From: Erpobdella octoculata
Taxonomy: Eukaryota; Annelida; Clitellata; Hirudinida; Erpobdellidae
Assembly: GCA_963978895.1 (NCBI GenBank)
Contig: OZ022241.1
Span: 5,079,467-5,143,466, forward strand
Reading direction: 5' to 3'
Length of the DNA stretch: 64,000 bases
A program made the position numbers and the translations under genes. Below the pieces are notes generated by a model. The model made no database searches, was not told the DNA's origin, and saw nothing but the letters and a program-made list of their open reading frames with translations. Of this stretch, positions 1 through 11,665 are shown piece after piece. Positions within the stretch are counted from its first letter, which is position 1. Each line of letters starts with the position of its first letter.

Positions 1-663
1 TTCTCAAATAGAGAGATGTTAAGAAATTCAAGATAGAGTGGTATGCAAAAAAATAAAGGTGAACCAACTACGCCACTTGCTAGGAAAATAGAAGCTTTAG
101 TGAGCTTGCGACGACGCTTCTGGAATAGTATAAGTTTTTTTGCGTCATTAACTAGCGCCTGCAAATATCTGTTTGCCCTTCCCTGTTACGCTTTCGGGAT
201 TGAAAAAACTGCTTTGGTGATTTCGTCGCTGTCATCGTGACGTAACTGTACATCGACCAGGCATTATGGTGTGCTCGTGCTACAGGTTTAGACAATTTTT
301 TTTTCATTATAGTGTAAATAAATTTAACAAGAATAAAAAAAATTACAACTAATTGCATGAGTACACTTTTATTACTAGTCTGGCACAAAACCAGTTGATA
401 TGAAACAAGTAAAGAAAAAAACGAGTTTTTCAAAAGAAACTTCTATTTCAAGTAAATCCAAAAGACAAACAGAAAAGTTTGTAACAACAACAATAATAAT
501 AATAAAACAAATCAAAACATTTTGTAACTGCCACGACAGTGGGTGCAAAAAAAGCCCTGCTAGTTCGTGTTTTATTAATTTTCTGGCAAAAAAATGCACC
601 CACTGCAGGAAGCAGTCACACATAATCGTGTCCCCTATGTTTGCATCTCTTCAACACGTTCTT
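1..663. other. no gene recognised; short inverted repeat
   Basis: No convincing coding exon. A perfect 11-bp inverted repeat (CAGTGGGTGCA at 537-547, its complement at 595-605) flanks about 47 bases, with an A7 run just inside each arm. The plus strand across it could encode a cysteine-rich stretch (CNC...C...C...CTHC), but no splice context supports this as a gene. Confidence 0.4.
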
Positions 664-1773
664 CTACAGGTGTAGTTTGGATGCTCCTTCTTCGTTTTTT
701 ACTGTAAAAATTGAATACATTAAAAATTAGTTTTCTGTTGTTTACTTGTAACACAATTTTAAAGTTATTTTAACTTACTCAATTCTAAAACTGTGGTCCA
801 CGCATCCGCAGCAAACAGGCCTTTGAACAATGGAAGATGTTCAGACACTTCCGGCTCTGTTATGGCTGTGGAGACATCTATAAACGGACTCACGCTTTCA
901 ACGAGGCATCCCTCCTTTACTACCCTTCCAGCCTCCTCTTCACCGAGAATCCACGAAAGAAACACTAATTAAGAAAAAAAAAGTTAAAAACAAAAATGAT
1001 TTTTTTACTCAAATTTTGAAACTTACGCTTTTTTCATTCTTTTTCCAGCATAGCTGAAAATTTTCGCGGCAGCTTCTTATAGTGGTCCAAGCGGCGGGTT
1101 TTTCTGGGCCTTCCGGGACCACGAGCAACTTTTGGAAGCTCGAGTCCTGACAATTCTATCGATGGCTGGTTCGGTTGCTCAGTGTCAGCTTTATCCAACC
1201 GCCGCCGCTTGTTTACCGGCTAAACCGGCTGATCCACTATTCCAAAAGCAAAATTCACCTAGGGTGACTTGAACATTTTCCTTCTGACAATCCTGGAGAA
1301 CACGATCATCACTTGAGCACAATTGATCAGACACGTTATCCACTGCTCCAAAAGCGAAATTATTTTAATAGCTTATAACAAAAAGTTACCTTATAACATG
1401 TAATATTTACCTAGGTTGACTTGAACACCATCACTTGAGGCCAACTGATCAACAGACAGGTCACCCACTGTTAGAAAAGCGAAATTATTTTAATAGCTTA
1501 TAACAAAAAGTTACCTTATAACATGTAAGATTTACCTAGGTTGAATTGAAAATCTTTCTTTTGTTGGATACAATTTTGGAGAACACGAAATGTTGCCAGG
1601 TACTTCTCATACGTGGGCTTTGACAAATCCTGCATGGCGTTGGCCAGTGAACGAAACAAGAGGTGGGCCTCCGTAAACATTTCCTCCCGAGTCATTGTTT
1701 TTCGCCTTTCTGTAATATTTTCCATTGCAATTGGCGTCCAGTTGTCGGGACAAGGTGGATTTTTTTCTTCTTC
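664..1773 (-). pseudogene. decayed multi-exon gene of unknown function, with duplicated small exons
   Basis: Six consecutive exon-like blocks can be joined on the minus strand: 1773-1536, 1467-1411, 1342-1259, 1236-1027, 964-779 and 701-664. Each is bounded by AG and GT, and every junction is phase 1, so one frame runs throughout. That frame is broken by TAG at 1220-1222 and TGA at 1034-1036. The first block includes EEMFTEAHLLFRSLANAM; the fourth is basic with an AT-hook-like GPGRPRKTRR; the fifth has FLSWILGEEEAGRVV and AADAWTTVLEL. Blocks two and three are symmetric phase-1 exons with related text (SVDQLASSDGVQVNL and VSDQLCSSD...VQVTL), so they look like exon duplicates. An upstream start is not found; Helitron-like DNA abuts the first acceptor. 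The pattern faintly recalls the C-terminal part of transposase-derived SWIM-type proteins, but I cannot assign a family. A live gene with readthrough or sequence errors is the alternative. Confidence 0.5.
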
Positions 1774-1802
1774 CTGTTGAAAAATACAATAATATTTTTT
1801 AA

Positions 1803-2040
1803 GGGGCGCCAAAAAATTAACCAGGCATTTTAAAAATTTGCGACTGGAAGCTGGAAATCTACCGGAAGCGGGAAATCAATTTTTATGGGGCGCCAAAAAA
1901 TTAAGGAGGCATTTTAAAAATTTGCAAGGAGGAACGAGAAAGCGGGAAATCGACCAGGAAAGCAGGGGTGGACATGTGTCCCCGGGCGCTTTTTTTAATG
2001 GGCGCCAAAAAATTAAGGAGGCATTTTAAAAATTTGCAAT
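1803..2040 (+). repeat. three copies of a ~37-bp repeat
   Basis: The unit beginning GGGCGCCAAAAAATTAA and ending TTTTAAAAATTTGC occurs at about 1804-1840, 1888-1924 and 2000-2038, separated by purine-rich spacers containing GCGGGAAA motifs. It forms the body of the adjacent Helitron-like element. Confidence 0.8.
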
Positions 2041-2129
2041 CGGGAAAGCGACCGGGAGAGCAAGCGAGGAAGGAAACGGGAGCGAGAAAAACGATAGGAA
2101 AACCTTTAAAACACCGGGTACCACGCTAG
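1803..2129 (+). mobile_element. Helitron-like fragment with CTAG terminus (degenerate hairpin)
   Basis: Purine-rich DNA (repeated GCGGGAAAGCGACCGGGA-type motifs) runs into CCGGGTACCACGCTAG followed by T. The same ending with a full CCCGG/CCGGG hairpin occurs at 15111-15137 and, inverted, at 30185-30215. A GC hairpin roughly ten bases before CTRR, inserted next to T, is the known 3' end of Helitrons. No Rep-helicase is present, so any element would be non-autonomous. The 5' TC end was not located. Confidence 0.45.
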
Positions 2130-2280
2130 TATAAACCTTAACTCAACGACACTTTCTTCAGCTGCAATACACAACAGACAATCAAAATTTATCACAAATG
2201 TTGAACACGCCTGGCGCTGAATCAGGGACGTAAATTCAGCATTTTCCAGGGGGGGCAACATTTTCCTGCCATTTTATAGC

Positions 2281-2330
2281 TTAATACTGACAGGGTTACC
2301 CGGTGTTGCCCGGGTTTTTTTTGCTTAGTT
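2281..2330 (-). mobile_element. Helitron-like terminal hairpin fragment
   Basis: ACCCGGTGTTGCCCGGG is the inverted, diverged version of the terminal hairpin seen at 15111-15126. It is followed by T-rich DNA and no clear CTAG, so this is probably a decayed copy. Confidence 0.35.
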
Positions 2331-3724
2331 TTTTATTTTTTTGCCAATGGAACATCAAATAAATAACAGATTTTTTAAATTTTTCAAACATTTTTCATCA
2401 GTGAAGTCTCCCTGCATGTCAAATGTTGTTCAGAATGCTCCTGCGGCTTGGATGTGATAAGGGAATGCTCTCACACACACATTACCTTTAATATCTCTAT
2501 AAATACGTAAGTACAAGTAGGGAGGGGTGGAAAGATGCATCCCCCCACTAGAGTATCAATTGAAATTTTTTGGGTATAATACCTGTTTTTTTGGAAAATG
2601 GTTGTAGCTTTTTTGGGAAGAGAAAGTGAAAGTTTTTGAAAAAAATTGGAAAAATACTTACGACTACCCCTCACCGGTCATCAGTTTTTTTGAAATTTTT
2701 GAAATGCATCTCCTCACCAGGAATTTCTATAGTAAACTCTAGGTTTAAAAAAAATTGGAAAACAGGGGGGACAAATTGTCTACACACGCCAGAAGGATTA
2801 CAATACGCATTGAATCATCACTAGGTTGAGTAAAGTTAAAATTTAAAAAATATATAGTAAATTCTAAGTAAAAAAATTTTCCTTTTGAAAATCAGGGGGG
2901 GGCAAATGCCCCCCTCTGCCCTCCCCAATTTACGTCCCTGCGCTGAATGCAAGAAAGGAGTGGAATTTCTGCCAATTAGGAACCGATAGCAGATCATTAA
3001 CAATATGCACTGATGTTTATCCTGGACCTGCACGCGACTTACAGTTTATATAAACAATTTTAATTTGCGTAAGGCGTAATATAAATACTATTCTAATTCT
3101 ACTGCTAGAAAATATTTTAAATCAACAAATGCAATTTAAAATTAATCGTAACAACGGAGAGAAATTATCGATTACTATATTATTATCTATGCTAGAAAAT
3201 ATTTTAATTACTTATTTGTTTAAACTTAGAAATAGAAGATGTAAAAAAACAGACTTTGATACAATTATTGATAAGTTCGCGGCGGGAAATCAAGTGAGGA
3301 AGGAAACGGGAGCGAGAGAAATAAAGAAAAACCACGGTAGTAATAGATAATAATTTAATTTTAATAAATCAAATCAATTTACCTTGTTTTCTTGCATGAA
3401 AGAAATCACTGATTACAGAACGCAAGAACGAAACGCACAGAAAGAGACGACGAGAGAGCTATGGCGGACTTCCTTTTTCTTAGCTCGCTGATTTTATATA
3501 CTGTGCGTCACCTAGGCTGCAATCTTCCCGCCATTCTCCGGAGGCCTAAGCCCATATATATAGAATATATATATGCCTAAGCCCCCGAAATTATGAAATC
3601 GAGAATCAAAAGATAAAAATAAACTATGCAGGCAGTCTGCCTGAAGACGACACATTATTTTGTTAATTATAAATATTTGATTAAATAAAGATTATTTTAT
3701 TAATTATTTAATAATTTATTTGCT
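2331..3724. other. intergenic, AT-rich, no gene seen
   Basis: Short homopolymers and relic repeats only. Around 3280-3335 there is another purine-rich GGAAACGGGAGCGAG stretch like the Helitron-like bodies. Short open frames here show no family signature. Confidence 0.5.
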
Positions 3725-3820
3725 GCTATTGCACCGGCGGTGACCGATTATTTCCTCGACAATCCCGCCGGTGAAATAATCTGTAAAATTGCTACTGCGC
3801 CGGCATTGCCGTGGTAATAG
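3725..3820. mobile_element. short MITE-like repeat, copy 1
   Basis: Begins GCTATTGCACCGGCGGT and ends GCCGTGGTAATAG, giving imperfect terminal inverted repeats. It aligns with the inverted copy at 4616-4881, including a shared internal GTAAAATTGCTACT, but lacks that copy's telomere-like insert. It lies about 575 bp upstream of the separase start codon. Confidence 0.5.
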
Positions 3821-4295
3821 TTATAACGTAGCCAGCACACGTTCGAGTTTCTGACCTGATAGCTTAGAGTTGGGGCCGTTGGGGCATTTGGGACTGAACT
3901 ATTTCTCACGTTTTAATTTTAATAGCAATTTTTATAGAACTTTTTTTCAATAAAACATATTGTGACGGTTGAAAACTATTGTTCGAACAGTTTTAGTCAT
4001 GGTTTTAGTCTTTAATAAACAGTTTTAATATTGTAATAAAAAATAGAGTATACACGGCACAATAAGTTCTAGAAAGTCCCTTGAGGTATAAAAAAAAATC
4101 GCCAAAATTGGCTTAATGAGAAGAAACTTCAAACTATTTGGCTTCTGTAAACTCAGTTTTTTATTTTCTGCAAAATAAACTTAATTTTTTTATTAGTTAA
4201 AAATAATAGCTTTGTTTTAAATAATTATTATTAGAACAAGTTTTTAAGTTGTTTTTATTCCAACATTTTACCCATTCATGTGCTCTGGTGTTGAT

Positions 4296-4395
4296 TGGAG
4301 CGGGATTTGAAATCAAAACATTCGACCCTAAATTTTCCCAAACGTTGTTATTTTTGGCGATTTAACGTTTTTTTTACTTATTTACTGAAAAAATC
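4296..4395 (+). promoter_or_regulatory. putative separase promoter with CHR-like site
   Basis: TTTGAA at 4306-4311, preceded by GGAGCGGGA, resembles the CDE/CHR pair of G2/M-expressed genes; TTGGCGATTT nearby resembles an E2F half-site. The CHR-like site is about 85 bp before the separase ATG. Placement fits a cell-cycle gene but the motifs are short and unproven. Confidence 0.25.
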
Positions 4396-7300
4396 ATGTC
4401 CGGTAATCTCGGCGTGATTGAAAATGATATCAAAAACAAATTACAAGAAGGACTGGTCACCCATGCTCTTATTTCGTTAAAGGTTTTAGTTTTAAATATC
4501 GTTATTTAATTAGTTAGTTTAATTATAAATAATATTATTATAATCATATAATGTATGATTGAATAGTATTGATTATAATGTATTATAGAATCGGTTAGGG
4601 TTAAAATACGTTAATGCTATTGCCACGGCGGTACGCGATCTTCGATTCGCTATATCTTTATTAATTTTATTTTTTTCAGACTATATGGTATATTCAAACT
4701 CAGAATTTGTACCTTTATATAAAAATATTAATGAAATTTAAATAAAATTATTTTGAAATTTTTATGCTACTACCTACAGGGTTTAGGGATAGGGTTAGGG
4801 TTAGAGCTAGGGATAGGGTTAAGGTTAGGGTTAGTAGCAATTTTACCGATTGTAATCACGTTGAACCGCCGGGGCAATAGCAGCGACCTTAAAATAGGAC
4901 TATTTTATTGAAAAAATCGACCCCATCCGCTACGCTAAAGTGAAAGATAGCCATGCCATAATGATTATGGCATAATCGGTTTGGAATGCATGGATTTCTT
5001 CAAAAATCGAATGCACCTTCATATACATATGAAAAGTCATGCTAAAACTGCTATAATCATCAGATACTAAGGATATTAGTTATATATTTAAAAAAGTAAT
5101 GTGACTTGCACTTTAAATATATATCAAATCTATTTACACAATCTTGCCTAATATATTCCTCATAAAAAATGCTAATATTCAGAACATTTTCAGGATTTAC
5201 TGTATTATCATCACTACCAACAGCCACTTCCAAAATTTTTCACACTTTCTTCTCCCGAAAAAGCTGATGACCAGGAGGGGGGGTCCTCCCATATTTTACT
5301 TTCAACTACTCATCAAAAACAATTTTAATTGATACAATCCCCCTGCATTCATCCCTGGGGTTGAAATAAAAATGTTATTAATGTGACTTCTGTCACATTT
5401 AAATCAGTGTTTTTATTTATTGGTTTCCGGTAACCTTCTTCGCTTTCATATAACGTTGGTTGCCAAGATCAAATTGGTAGTCTTTGACTTCCTGCAGTGC
5501 CATTTATTTTGTTTTTTTCATATTTAATAGTTCTATTTTTTCTAGATTTCTTAAAAGATCTTGATTGTAGTACTCCAAGATTCAATGTTATTGTTTAATT
5601 AAGAACTAAGAATATTAATTAATAGATAATTAATTGTGAAAGAGTTTTTTTTATTTATCTTTTGATGATCTTTGTTTTCAGGAACTGATAGACTCTGGAA
5701 ATTCAAAGTTATCAAGCAGCTTTCTGGCAGAAGTTCTACAGTTGCTGTATACCCACAGAGATCAGATCGTGAAGCAGAAATCTTTACTGGTCTCAGTCAT
5801 TGAAAACGTCCAAAAAATCACAAAGTTACTCGATAAATCAACCATTAGGAATGAGTCTTTGTTTTTGTCAAAGTTTCTTGCTGGGTTTCATAAAAGCGTA
5901 TCTAAGGAGGTTTGTGTTGTTTCTAATGTGTGCAAGCATGTATGTGTGTGTGTGTGTGTGAGTATGTGTGTGTATGTGTGTACATGAAAAAATATAGCCT
6001 GATAGCGGAACATCAACCATAGCGCTTTACTCTGTTCATTTCACAGTCATCTTCAGTTAGAGATCTTGGTATTTCCTGGACTCTGACCTGACCATTAGGG
6101 ACTGACCTAAGTTTTGTTCTGACTACGACTTGACCCAAAGTTTAGACACTTTGACATCAGACAGTGGCCGAAGCCGAATAATAAAGTAATCGAGTACTAT
6201 ACAAAAGCATTTCAGCCAATTCTTGAACTTTTTGAATTCACAGTTAATTTATGTCATTTAGTGTGATAAAAACAGAAATCAATTTTCTTTGTTGTTTAAT
6301 TTTAATATATTAAAAGTTACCTTAAATATAAATTTATTTACTCTAATAATCCATTGACTTTTTACATATATTTGAATGTATTTATTTTTCAATAAATTGT
6401 ACATTCGTAGTAATAATTGGTTTGTTTGAATTTTTCAGTGTCTTGTTTAGTATTGTTACATTTTTGCAATCCAACTAATCGAGCGTTGGAAAAATGTCAC
6501 TTTGAGCAGTCTCTACTGACCATGCACACTCTCACGTTGGTCATACAACATGCATCATGCACATCATGATGATGTGACAGATCAGAACCATCGCAGCATG
6601 CCTCCCCCTGCGTTTGCAACCGGAAAACTTGTTACTTTGGTTCTTTCCAGGCTTGACTACTCCAACTCAGCTCTAGTCGGGCTTCTTCACACTCTAGCAT
6701 GACCACATCACTCCCATTCTCTTGCATCAAACAGGTGTCAGGGACAAATCTTTTGGGGTTGCTAACCATAAAATCTGTAAATCAACTTCCTCCAGAGGTC
6801 TCCTCTGCAGAACAGATTGTTCAACATTCATTTCATTTATTTGTTATACCATTTATTTTGTAAAACAATGTATTTATGTATTTCAAAACGATATTCTAAA
6901 ATGATTCTAATGGAATGTTCCTCTGCTTGCGAAAATCTTGTACTTTCTTGTGAAAATCTTATAACTAATTTAGTGATTAAAAATCAGCAAGTTTTGCTTA
7001 TCTTTTAAATCTATAATCTTGCAGTGAAATTTCATTGTTTGAAAATGTTTATTATTCCAGGGTTTCCTCGAAGAATCGATAATTTTGTTGAGATGTCTTC
7101 TCAACGAATTGAATAACTTTGAAAAACATTGCTCAAATAATGACTCCACAAAGGAAACGACCGAAATATACGGTTTTCTATATCTCTGGCTGTATAATTT
7201 AGCCATCAAGGTGGATGACAATGATGCGTCTCTAAAAAGCGAGGTTTTGAAACTTCGGATTTTGTCGGCCGTCTTCTGCTTGAAAGGTCAGTTGTATGCG

Positions 7301-9342
7301 GAACATCTCCCCACGGTCACGTCGACCATATTCCAGCGCCATTACTGCAAGGAATTGACCGGCAAAAACGGCTTCACCGCCATCGAAGATGTCATCATCA
7401 ATTTAGTCGATTCTTCCGATGTTTCGCTGCTCATTTCGACAGGCATTTCGTACTTCAATTGGACCGTCGAAAGCGGGTGCTTGGCCGGAGATTGGATTGC
7501 TGTCGATAGATCTTTCGTGTTCTTCAAGCAACTAATTAAAAGCATTCTACAGTTCCAGTTGAACAACAAAACCACAAATTTCATATCTGCATTCAATGTT
7601 CTGGTAAATTTTTTGTCCAAATATGCTTCAAGTGATAAAAATGTTGGCACTCAGAAGTCTCCAGTAAGACTCTTTCTGTCAAATAGAGTCAGAAGTTCTG
7701 ATAAGGAAAATGCTGATCCCGACTGTTCGGCCATGCTGCCTCAAAGACTGATAGACTTTGTTTTAGATTCTTCACCTGGGAAACATGGTGTCAAGAGAAA
7801 GAATAAAAACACTTGCAGGAAATTTAGCTTTGATGATGTTAACAGTTTTTTCAACGAGCTTTCTTCTCTGTACAAATCACTTACGACCGAGAAAATCGTT
7901 TTGGAATTCAACGATGTCCTGCTTTCGTTTGCAAATTTTTGTTTTATTTTGACCGAAGAAATGAAAGAGAAATCAAACGAAGAGAAAATTAAATGGGTTT
8001 GTTTGTTTTTTATTTTAATGAGAAATCATTTATATTTTATCACCAACGAAGGATCTTTATATTTTATCAATCATGAAAGATTCATAAGAAAGTTTGCACT
8101 ATAATGATGGGTGGTTTTATGGTGATGGTAAGGGTCAGTGTATCTTGCATTGAAAGTTCAACTTGACTCCCCCTTCTCCAAAAATATTGTAGTTTATTTT
8201 GAAGAGATTTTTGTAATTGAAGTTTCATAAATTTGAGCATAATGCTAACAAAATGTTAACAGACTTCATATCGTGTATCTAAACACGTATTCTGCGTTTT
8301 TTTAATTTCTTTCATGCGGTTGTATTATTCCTGCAGTATTATTTTCACATTATTTCATATTAGCTTCCCTTGTACGAGTTATGCAACTCTGTGCATATTA
8401 CTCTTTTACTACGATTTTTTGCAAGAGTAAACCTAAAGCGAGCTTTGTTCATTACTGATGTGTAGCTGTTGTGTTGCTAGCCTGGGTTTGAAAATCATCT
8501 CCAGTTTACTCAGTTTTTGCAGACAGCTTTTGTGACAATTTTGTAATAGTTGTTTGCTCTTTATATTTATAAATATTAGTTATTTGTCCAAATGAGTAAG
8601 TCCTTTCTGTATGAAAATAACAGATGTGTTTTGTTAGGTGTCTATGACAATAAAAGATTGTGGAAATAACGCATTTGTGACGTAAAAAGAGTAAGATTGT
8701 GGAAATAATGCATTTGTGACGTAAAAAGAGTAAGATTGTGGGAATAACGCATTAGTGACAGATATGCGTGAAAAGAGCAAGAGTAGCTTCTAAAATAAGT
8801 TATTCGTAGACCAGGCTAGTTATGATGATAAGTTGTCATGATGATGATGATGATGATGAAGACATTTGTGATATTTTTTATGAAGATGAAAAGTTGTGAT
8901 TATAATAGTGAAAGAAATCATCAGAACAAAACAAATTTAGTAAAAAAAATAAAACTTGATGATATGCAGAAATAGAGCAGCAGGGTTAACTTGGTTTATT
9001 ATTGAAATATACATCTTGGTTTTGATAGTTCAAAGTTTGTAGTTTTGTGTGCATTATTCTCCTGATGTGATTTTTTGTAAATTTTTTCATACAAAACCTT
9101 TAAACCTTGCTATGCTTATATAATTGAAGATGCTATACAATTCAAGATACATTTTAAAACATAAATCAGCATCCACTATTTTTAACAATTTTTTGCATAT
9201 AATAATGACAACCTAAAATAACATTTAATTTTTTTTTAAATTTGCAATAACTCGAAGTAAACCTTTAAAAGCATCTATATATATATATATAACTTCTGAT
9301 GTCTGTATGTATGTATGTATGTATGTATGTATGTATGTATGT

Positions 9343-9382
<40 letters not shown>

Positions 9383-11629
9383 ATGTATGTATGTATGTAT
9401 GTATGTATGTATGTATGTATGTCCTCCTTTAAAGGCATTATTTATAAAACGACAACTCATGCACATAATTCTTCTTAATATGCTCTTACATGTCCACAGC
9501 TGAACGCTAATCTTCTCACCTCCATAAATGAGTACCAGTTTCGCGACTGGGTGTAATAATGTTCGGATACACGTGCGAGTGGCAGGAAACTGTGTGATCC
9601 CATATGCACGATCTGTTCCCGGTGCCTCTGAAGTTTCATAACACTAGAGTGTGCATTACTAATTCTCTACTACTACTACTACTACTACTAGTACTACCAC
9701 TACCACTACTACTATTACTACTACTCCTTAATATTTCAATGCCACAATTGGCTTATATTTATGTTAATTTTTTTATGTGCTTTTAGACCAAGCTACAGAA
9801 TCAGCTGCACGGATTCATCATTGAATTGATAACTGAACAGCTGCAAAACAATGTTTCCAGTGAAATAAGAATTGCTCATTTTGAATTAAAGTATCTCAGT
9901 CATTGGAAAAAAAAGCTGAGAGTTTGTGCTGACTTAATAACAGGTTAGAAAAGCAAATTATTTATTTCATTTAATTAAAAAAAACAAACAATCCCATTAA
10001 ACTATTTCGATAACCGTTTCGACTGAGAATTAAATGTAGGTCTCCAATAAAAATGTCAATGTGTGTATTTTTATCATGCAAGTTTTAACTTTTTTATATC
10101 ATTCCATGTAGATATGCCTGCCATGAACGATAACTTATTATTAGAAGTCTCGGAAATGATCGACATGGTTACTTCTACCTCTTTTAAAGGCACATTCGAT
10201 GGCATCATTCCAATTGGTTGTTTTGCAAGAATGTTTTTTTGTTTTTAATAAATTCAAGTTCTTCTATAATATCTTTTTTTCTTTTCGAAACAGTGACAGG
10301 ATGCTACAAAATCGGAAAATATTACTATACATCGAGCAGTTACAAGCAAGCAATCGACTGGCTTGAACCCGGTCTGAAACTGTATGCGGCTTACGCTTCG
10401 GGCACTACCACTAATTCCAGCCTTGAGTTGAATTTCGAGGTTTATTCAATTATCTCGTCTGAATATTTAATTTTTTTGAATTATTTCTTTAAAATATTTA
10501 GAATATATTTTAAAATATTAGTCAGCAAAGGTTTTCAGTGTAAATAAAGACTTAGATTGCTATACGAACATCTTATTATAATTTTACCTCAATTTTTCAA
10601 ATTTCTTATGACATTTTCAGTTTTTATGTTGCTTATTTATTTTATGACTTATGACTTTTTTTTATTTTATTATGACTTTGTATTGACTTTATTTCTTTTG
10701 AGTGATTACACCATTTTAAGGTTGATTGTCTCACGGAGGTAACTCCTTTCATCAACCTTGTTGAATTATTAAACATTAAAAAAAAAAAAATTTTTATCAC
10801 TTGTATTCATATGCAAAATAATTTTTTAACTATTTCGTTTCACCTGCTCAGATATGGCCGTGCTATGAACTTTTAGCCGAGTGTAGAAGAGAGTTGGGCC
10901 AGAGAAAAGAAGCATATCAAGCTGTCGTGGAAGGCCTCTGCATGGACTCGTTGGGCCTGTCGCAGGACTCGTTGAGCCTGTCGCATGCTGCGTACCGGTG
11001 GATGGAAATCACTGCTGATATGCTTGCAGATGAGCAACAGCCTAAATATTTGTTCGTTTAATATTCTTGATTTTAGTAGATTAGATTAGTCTAGGTCACT
11101 CTAGGTGAATTGACAAAAAATTGTTTTATTCCTGCTTTATGGTAGAAATAATTCTTAAGATAGAATAGGTAAGAGCAGAAATCTTATTTTATTTTTTAAA
11201 TGATTTAGAACCATGTCATCTGCATTGAAGAAACATTTGAAAGTCCAATCAACGTTGACCGTTGAAATGATCTCGTTAGCGGAATTGGGTGCTTTGAAGG
11301 AATCAAGGTTAGTTGTGATTTATTTTCTAAAAGTTTTATAGAAAGTGATTTATTTTCTAAAAGTTTTATAACACGTAAACAAACAACGAGTGTGGCCGAT
11401 GGAGATGAAACTTTTGAAGACAAAAAATTTTTATTACAAAGAAATAAATATAAATACTGTTATTCAGCAATATGTAACAACTGATGTCAAAAATAATTTG
11501 GCCGAATTTATCACAGGAAAATACTTGCCGATGATTTCTTGGAATGTACGATATTCATAATGCGAATTTGTCAGTTTATAACAGACATTATTTTTGATAT
11601 AATTTAAATTCATGATATATATAATAATA

Positions 11630-11665
<36 letters not shown>

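Noticed and set aside
9275..9503. Frames over the (GTAT)n in separase intron 3
   Set aside because: Microsatellite translation in an intron.
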